64,000 nucleotides of DNA from NCBI GenBank assembly GCA_034520365.1, contig JAXHNP010000007.1, forward strand, positions 682,001 to 746,000, in the 5' to 3' direction. The notes beneath the pieces are model-generated. The model saw nothing but the letters and a program-made list of their open reading frames with translations, was not told where the DNA came from and made no database searches. The position numbers and the translations under genes are program-made. Origin of the DNA: Desulfobacterales bacterium. Lineage in GTDB: Bacteria; Desulfobacterota; Desulfobacteria; Desulfobacterales; Desulfosalsimonadaceae. Shown piece after piece: positions 59,002-64,000 of the stretch; the first letter of the stretch is position 1; each line of letters starts with the position of its first letter.

Positions 59002-60855
59002 ATGGTGCTGACAGGCCGGTTTGCGGATAAGAAACTGACGGCGGCAGAGGCGGTTCAGAAAATCAAAAACGGTTCAAGCGTTTTTATCGGAACGGGCTGC
59101 GGCGAGCCCCAGGAGCTCATCCGGGCCATGGTGACGGATCAATCCGTTCAGGATATCGTCATCTATCAGATGCTTTCATCCACGCTATCCGAATACGTTC
59201 ACGAGGAAGGTTTCTCGTCCCGGTTTTCCCTGAAGCTCTTTTTTATCAGCCCTTACATGCGGCAGGCCGCGTTTGAGGGAAAAATCGACTACCTGCCGGC
59301 CTATTTGTCCCAGATTCCGGAGCTGTTTTATTCCGGGCAGATCAACCTGGATGTGGCCCTGGTTCAGGTGAGTCCGCCGGATGAATACGGGTTCTGCTGC
59401 CTGGGCATTTCCGTGGATATCACCCTGGCCGGCCTGAAAATGGCCAAAACGGTGATTGCCCAGGTTAATCCGCGCATGCCCACCACCTGGGGGGACAGCC
59501 ATATCCATGTGGATGAAATCGATTACCTGGTCTATCATGACGAGCCGATGGTGGAATTTATTCCCGCCATCAAGAATCAGCAGGTGGTGGAGCGGATCAG
59601 CCATTACGTAATTCAGCTGGTGGATGACGGGGCAACGCTCCAGGTGGGCTTCGGCCATCTGCCGGATGCCATTCTGCCCTATCTGAAAGGCAAAAAGGAT
59701 CTGGGCATCCACACCCAGGTGATCACCGACGGCCTTTTGCCGCTGTTAAGGGAAAAGGTCATCACCAACCGGAAAAAGACGCTTCTGCCCAACCGGATTT
59801 TGGCCTCCCTGGTGATGGGCTCCAAAGAGCTTTATGAATATGTGGACAACAATCCCATGTTCTACTTCCGGGCCTCTGAGTTTGTGAATGATCCGAATGT
59901 AATTGCCCGAAACGATAACTTTATTTCACTCAGCTCCGCCCTGGAGGTGGATCTGACCGGCCAGATCTGCACGGACTCCAAGGGCTATCTTTTCTACAGC
60001 GGCATCGGCGACCAGGTGGATTTTGTGCGGGGCAGCAAGATGGCCAAAAACGGGTTCTCCATTATCGCGCTGCCGTCCACCGCCCAGAACGGGGAGGTCT
60101 CCCGGATTGTGTCACATTTGAGCGAAGGCGCGGGCATTGCCACCACCCGCGGCGATATCGATATCGTGGTCACAGAATACGGCATTGCCGAGCTTCACGG
60201 CAAAAGCATCTACCAGCGGGTCATGGAACTCACCCAGATCGCCCATCCCAAATTCCGGGAGGGGCTGATTGACGATGCCAAAAAACGGCACTACATTTTT
60301 CCGGATCAGGTGCCGCCCAGCCGGCAGGATCTGATTTTTCTGGAAAACTATAAATCCTACCTGGATCTCCCCAGCGGCAAATCCGTGGAATTCCGGCCCC
60401 TTCTGTCCTCGGACGAGTTCGCCATCCGGAACTTTTTTTACTCCCTGCGGGATCAGAGCATTTACTACCGGTTTTTCCATCAGAAACGGGTGTTTAAGCG
60501 GGAGATGCTCCAGAAGCAGTGGGCCACCGTGGATTACCGGAAAAACATGAGTATCGTGGGGCTCGTCCAGAAGGGCAAATACAAGGAAATCATTGCCATC
60601 GGCTCCTATTACGGCGAAGATGATACGGACCAGGCGGAAGTGGCGTTTCTGGTCCGGGAGGATTACCAGAGCATGGGCATCGGCCGCTACCTGCTGGATG
60701 TGCTCGAAGAAATCGCCAAACAGAATCAATACAAGGCATTTACCGCCACTGTGATGAGCGAGAATGTCGCCATGATCCATTTATTCAAAAAACACTATCC
60801 CAAGGCCCAGGTTAAGCACTACGGCCAGGAGTCTGAGTTCTATATGCCGTTTTAA
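59002..60855 (+). CDS. Acetyl-CoA hydrolase/CoA-transferase fused to a GNAT domain
   Basis: 617 residues. Residues 1 to about 435 form the CoA-transferase pair of domains (GxGCGEPQEL, LDVALVQVSPPDEYG, GDSHIHVDEIDYLVYHDEP, SLSSALEVDLTGQI, TEYGIAELHGKS) and residues about 455-617 a GNAT acetyltransferase (VAFLVREDYQSMGIGRYLLD). At the place of the expected catalytic Glu in the GIHxE motif of related CoA-transferases I read GIHTQV (Gln239). So classical ping-pong chemistry may be lost. The acetyltransferase half probably modifies proteins or is regulatory. SD GAGGAG about ten bases upstream. Confidence 0.8.
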   Translation: MVLTGRFADKKLTAAEAVQKIKNGSSVFIGTGCGEPQELIRAMVTDQSVQDIVIYQMLSSTLSEYVHEEGFSSRFSLKLFFISPYMRQAAFEGKIDYLPAYLSQIPELFYSGQINLDVALVQVSPPDEYGFCCLGISVDITLAGLKMAKTVIAQVNPRMPTTWGDSHIHVDEIDYLVYHDEPMVEFIPAIKNQQVVERISHYVIQLVDDGATLQVGFGHLPDAILPYLKGKKDLGIHTQVITDGLLPLLREKVITNRKKTLLPNRILASLVMGSKELYEYVDNNPMFYFRASEFVNDPNVIARNDNFISLSSALEVDLTGQICTDSKGYLFYSGIGDQVDFVRGSKMAKNGFSIIALPSTAQNGEVSRIVSHLSEGAGIATTRGDIDIVVTEYGIAELHGKSIYQRVMELTQIAHPKFREGLIDDAKKRHYIFPDQVPPSRQDLIFLENYKSYLDLPSGKSVEFRPLLSSDEFAIRNFFYSLRDQSIYYRFFHQKRVFKREMLQKQWATVDYRKNMSIVGLVQKGKYKEIIAIGSYYGEDDTDQAEVAFLVREDYQSMGIGRYLLDVLEEIAKQNQYKAFTATVMSENVAMIHLFKKHYPKAQVKHYGQESEFYMPF

Positions 60856-60905
60856 CCCTTCCCGGCTTCGACGCCGCCTTTTTTATCCCGGACGGTTTAG
60901 AGGTT

Positions 60906-60973
60906 GTCATTCCGAGGAGCGCGAGCGACGAGGAATCTTAAATATAAGATTTCTCGCTGCCGCTCGAAATGAC
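60906..60973. repeat. 68-bp dispersed repeat, copy 2 (GTCATTCCGAG...AAATGAC)
   Basis: Same element as 40-107, identical length and order: GTCATTCCGAGGAG, GCGACGAGGAATCTT, AAGATTTCTCGCTGCC, CGAAATGAC. It fills much of the gap 60856-61116 between the CoA-transferase and the ATPase. Nothing else is supported there. Confidence 0.85.
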
Positions 60974-61116
60974 AGTACCGAGGGATTTTGAAGACCTTAT
61001 TGAGTTACTTTCTGCAAAAATACCGTCGCGGCGGATTAGGCCGCTGCTTATGAAACTGTCGAGAAAAAGTAAATTTTTACTTACGGTTAGAGGCAAAATT
61101 GGGATTGGAGCCAGTC

Positions 61117-62649
61117 ATGCAGCCCTATCAGATAACATCGCCGGATGACATTGAACTGCTGCTGTCCGTGATGCCGCCGGATATTCGCGGGGCAGTCGAT
61201 CAGATCAATCCCCAGGACGAATTGATCGAGATCGTTCTGGATCTGGGCCGGCCGCCGGAAGCCCGGTTTCCGGGCGGCATGAAGGTTTTGTCCGATGAAA
61301 ATGTAACCCAGGCGGCCATCGACTATGTGGTGGAGCGGGTCGGCCGGTTCACCCGGGACAACCGGGCCGGCATCGAGCGGACCCTGCACCGGATATCGGC
61401 CATCAGGAACCGTCTGGGCGCCATTGTGGGGCTTACCTGCCGGGTGGGCCGCGCGATTTTCGGCACCGTGGATATCTTGCAGGATGTGATTGAAAGCGGC
61501 TCGTCTATTCTGCTGCTCGGCCCGCCGGGCGTGGGCAAAACCACCCTGCTGCGCGAATCCGCCCGGGTGCTGGCCGATGAGATGAACAAGCGGGTGGTGA
61601 TTGTGGATACGTCAAATGAGATCGCCGGTGACGGGGATGTCCCGCATCCGGGCATCGGCCGGGCCCGGCGGATGCAGGTGCCGTCCACCGACCGCCAGCA
61701 CGCGGTGATGATCGAGGCGGTGGAAAACCACATGCCCGAGGTGATCGTGATCGATGAAATCGGTACCGAGGCCGAAGCGCTGGCCGCGCGAACCATTGCG
61801 GAGCGCGGTGTGCAGCTGATCGCCACCGCCCACGGCCGAAGCCTTGAGAATCTCTTGCAGAACCCCACACTTGCGGATCTCCTGGGCGGGGTTCAGTCCG
61901 TGACCCTGTCCGACGAAGAGGCGCGGCGCCGGCGGACGCAGAAGTCGATCCTCGAGAGAAAAGCCCCGCCCACGTTCAATGTACTGGTTGAGATTCTGGA
62001 CCGGGACCGCCTGGCGGTCAATTATGCCCTGGCAAACGTGGTGGATGCGCTGTTAAAAGGCACGCCGGCAACCCCGGAGCTAAGAATCCGCCATGACGAC
62101 GGGCGGGTGGAGACCCGGGCCGGTGAGGGGCCGGCCGAACCGACGGGAATGGGGAAGGTGCCGGATTATGCGCCGTCCAAGGACCGGCCCCTGCGTATTT
62201 TTACCTACGGCGTGAGCCGCAAACGCCTGGAGCAGGCGATTCAAAAGTTTCGCGTGCCGGTTCAGCTGGTTGCCGATCTGGAGCGGGCGGACATGGTGCT
62301 TACCCTGAAATCCCAGGAAAAGCGAAAACCCCGGCAGCTGCTTGAGATTCAGAAAAAGGGGGTGCCCCTTCACGTGATCAAAAGCAATACCGTGACCCAG
62401 ATTGAAAAATTCATGCAGAGCGTTTTCGGCGAAAACAACGGCGATACCGAGCCCGGGGAAAAACCGCAGGCGCTGTTTGAGGCCGAGGAAGCGGTCAGCC
62501 GGGTTTTTGAAAAAGGCCTTCCCATCGAATTAACCCCCCGCTCCCCCTATGTACGCCGCCTTCAGCACGAGATGATTGTCCGCTACGGGCTGATCACCGA
62601 AAGCCGGGGCCAGAAGAACAACCGACGCGTGGTGATATATCCGTTCTAA
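61117..62649 (+). CDS. Ycf45/R3H-type AAA ATPase
   Basis: 510 residues from ATG 61117 (GGAG six bases upstream). The earlier in-frame TTG is less likely. Walker [20 protein letters not shown] and Walker B-like [17 protein letters not shown] are clear. [16 protein letters not shown]-type segment ([16 protein letters not shown]) matches the family related to stage III sporulation ATPases and chloroplast Ycf45. The C-terminal R3H-like region [18 protein letters not shown] is predicted to bind single-stranded nucleic acid. Likely RNA/DNA remodelling ATPase. Confidence 0.85.
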   Translation: MQPYQITSPDDIELLLSVMPPDIRGAVDQINPQDELIEIVLDLGRPPEARFPGGMKVLSDENVTQAAIDYVVERVGRFTRDNRAGIERTLHRISAIRNRLGAIVGLTCRVGRAIFGTVDILQDVIESGSSILLLGPPGVGKTTLLRESARVLADEMNKRVVIVDTSNEIAGDGDVPHPGIGRARRMQVPSTDRQHAVMIEAVENHMPEVIVIDEIGTEAEALAARTIAERGVQLIATAHGRSLENLLQNPTLADLLGGVQSVTLSDEEARRRRTQKSILERKAPPTFNVLVEILDRDRLAVNYALANVVDALLKGTPATPELRIRHDDGRVETRAGEGPAEPTGMGKVPDYAPSKDRPLRIFTYGVSRKRLEQAIQKFRVPVQLVADLERADMVLTLKSQEKRKPRQLLEIQKKGVPLHVIKSNTVTQIEKFMQSVFGENNGDTEPGEKPQALFEAEEAVSRVFEKGLPIELTPRSPYVRRLQHEMIVRYGLITESRGQKNNRRVVIYPF

Positions 62650-62683
62650 CCGAACAGAGGTATTAAAGGGCATTGGTTTTCTG

Positions 62684-62915
62684 CATATTGGTCGGCACGG
62701 TGGCCGACCCTACGTAATTTCTGCGTCATATTGGTCGGCACGGTGGCCGACCCTACGCAATTTCTGCATTAACCCTCGTAGAAGGGCAGGCTAACGTACC
62801 TGCCTGAAGCCGACCCTACGTAATTTCTGCGTCATATTGGTCGGCACGGTGGCCGACCCTACGCAATTTCTGCGTTAACCCTCGTAGGGCAGGCCACCGT
62901 GCCTGCCTGAAGACA
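62684..62915 (+). repeat. Tandem GTCGGCACGGTGGCCGAC palindrome array
   Basis: Three near-identical units with core GTCGGCACGGTGGCCGAC followed by CCTACG-N-AATTTCTGCG, at about 62690, 62733 and 62839, plus one partial unit (from 62809) and the variant CTCGTAGGGCAGGCCACCGT. The core is palindromic (GTCGGC ... GCCGAC). No gene is supported in 62650-63165 apart from this. Probable REP-like element expansion. Confidence 0.8.
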
Positions 62916-63165
62916 GATAAAACAAATTTACCGTGGCCTGTCCCATTGCAAACCGGTTTTTTATTGTTATTTTATTATGTAATCCCGGAATAATCGGTAA
63001 TCGGTTCATTGCTTAGGGGCAAGGCGGTATGCGTTGATTCATTGCTTCAGTCGCTGGTGAAAATGGATGTCGCTTGGATGATGCGAGGCATCTTGTCCCT
63101 TATTGGATAGGATGCTTTTTTTGTTGGTCGATTGGCGGGATAAGTCAATTTGGAGGTGCATACAT

Positions 63166-64000
63166 ATGTATACGGAACATACGGAATATAGCAGGCAGGC
63201 GGACGGTTTTTCCCCAAATGAATCAGCGGAGCCGGGGATGGATGAATTTTCGGAAATGAGCGGCGAAGACCTGATGGCCGTTTATGAGCAGACATTCAAG
63301 GAATTTAAGACCGGTGAAATCGTCGAGGGGGAAGTGGTTGATATGGATAATGAGCGGGTGCTCATCGATATCGGCTACAAGACAGAGGGCGAAGTGCCGA
63401 AGGCGGAGTTCCTTGATAATAACAGAGAGTTTCATCTGAATATCGGTGATCGGGTCCAGGTGGTGCTGGTCCACAAAGATGAGGACGGCTATCCGGTGCT
63501 CTCCCGGCATGGGGTGGCACAGGTCCGGCGCCTGGATGAGCTGCAGAAGAAGTATGATTCCGGGGAAACCGTAACCGGTAAAATCGTTTCCCGGAAAAAG
63601 GGCGGTTTTATCGTGGATGTGGGCATATCCGCGTTTCTGCCGGCCTCCCAGCTGGATGTGAAGCGAATCAATGATTTTGATGCCTGGCTGGATACGGAGC
63701 AGGAGTTTAAGGTGCTGCAGTTTGACCGGAAAAGTGAAAATGTGGTGCTATCCCGGCGCGTGCTTTTGGAAGAGGCCTATCAGCGCGAAAAGGAAGCGGC
63801 CATCAAGCGTATCCACAAGGGCGATGTGATTGAAGGCACCATCAACAACATTACCGATTACGGCCTGTTTGTGGAGTTAGGCAGTATTGTCGGGCTGGTG
63901 CATGTCAGCAATTTGGGCTGGACAACCATGAAGCACCCGGCCAAATTATATGACGTGGGTGAGAAGGTTTCCGTTAAGGTCCTGGATGTGGATGAGAGCA
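63166..64000 (+). CDS. rpsA: 30S ribosomal protein S1 (5' part, runs off the window)
   Basis: The first 278 codons are present. ATG at 63166 has TGGAGG nine bases upstream. S1 OB-fold repeats are visible: FKTGEIVEGEVVDMDNERVL, VLIDIGYKTEGEVP, then a second repeat KIVSRKKGGFIVDVGISAFL and a third beginning HKGDVIEGTINNITDYGLFV with ELGSIVGLVHVS. S1 brings mRNA to the 30S subunit. The N-terminus is not shortened. An acidic leader (about 1-50) precedes the first repeat. Incomplete at the end. Confidence 0.92.
   Translation, partial: MYTEHTEYSRQADGFSPNESAEPGMDEFSEMSGEDLMAVYEQTFKEFKTGEIVEGEVVDMDNERVLIDIGYKTEGEVPKAEFLDNNREFHLNIGDRVQVVLVHKDEDGYPVLSRHGVAQVRRLDELQKKYDSGETVTGKIVSRKKGGFIVDVGISAFLPASQLDVKRINDFDAWLDTEQEFKVLQFDRKSENVVLSRRVLLEEAYQREKEAAIKRIHKGDVIEGTINNITDYGLFVELGSIVGLVHVSNLGWTTMKHPAKLYDVGEKVSVKVLDVDES

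Noticed and set aside
62684-62915. Possible CRISPR array
   Set aside because: The repeats are palindromic, irregularly spaced, and the spacers are themselves repeated. No cas genes nearby.

Overview
The window looks like a chromosomal segment of a Desulfobacterota-type (former Deltaproteobacteria) bacterium with an aerobic or microaerobic side. Supporting hints are a Ycf45/R3H-type ATPase next to rpsA, a TIGR03546/TIGR03545-like pair, many c-type cytochromes, two genes read through in-frame UGA as likely selenoproteins, and a large load of palindromic repeats. This taxonomic call is inference from gene content only. Core genes are GC-rich. About 19-38 kb and especially about 48.3-54.3 kb are visibly AT-rich and behave like accessory DNA.

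Layout. 0.3-7.6 kb (+): a compact respiratory operon with two NrfD-like quinol-oxidising membrane subunits, a DUF3341 protein and a pentaheme cytochrome (alternative complex III-like, but with no iron-sulfur/molybdopterin ActB-type subunit here). It continues into a cbb3-type oxidase (CcoN, a CcoO-cytochrome c fusion, a CcoS-like protein, small membrane proteins and a monoheme cytochrome). 7.8-10.3 kb: CcoI-type copper ATPase. 10.6-14.1 kb (+): inositol-phosphate synthase, TIM-barrel isomerase, UbiG-like and UbiE-like methyltransferases. 14.1-16.2 kb (-): TauE/SafE-like and FixH/YtkA-like proteins (probable copper/oxidase assembly) and a UbiA-type prenyltransferase. Together these supply an aerobic electron-transfer chain with its quinone and copper.

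16.3-31 kb, mostly minus strand: two long-chain acyl-CoA synthetases, a selenocysteine MsrA, a selenocysteine peroxiredoxin-like protein, gene fragments (amine oxidase, MttB-type), a glycosyltransferase-like protein, an AlkB-type alkane hydroxylase with a ferritin-like metal protein and an alpha/beta hydrolase, and a MASE2 hybrid kinase. 31.4-33 kb: two toxin-antitoxin modules (CcdAB, MntA/HepT). 33.4-45.2 kb: a multi-PAS hybrid kinase, two nearly identical lipocalins, small envelope genes, a Nudix hydrolase and decaying accessory genes.

The most interesting accessory locus is at 44.14-44.56 kb on the minus strand: a sigma70-like promoter, two covarying three-way-junction RNA modules, a strong intrinsic terminator and then a truncated DUF3800 gene. 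This has the layout of a type III toxin-antitoxin or RNA-controlled DUF3800 system. 45.5-48.3 kb: FmdB-like protein, SelO, YceH. 49.1-54.3 kb: an AT-rich island with a radical SAM protein, a GHKL (Hsp90-like) ATPase and a convergent nuclease-like/DGQHR (DndB-like) protein, a candidate undescribed defence or modification locus. 54.9-64 kb: core DNA again (TIGR03546/03545-like pair, ferredoxin, YafQ/DinJ-type toxin-antitoxin, ABM monooxygenase, CoA-transferase-GNAT fusion, R3H ATPase, start of rpsA).

Intergenic regions carry several repeat families: 57-bp palindromes ending GGTGTCCCC, 3' tails of REP-associated transposases, 68-bp GTCATTCCGAG elements, hexamer GATTAA/GAGTAA arrays placed just before start codons, and GTCGGCACGGTGGCCGAC arrays.
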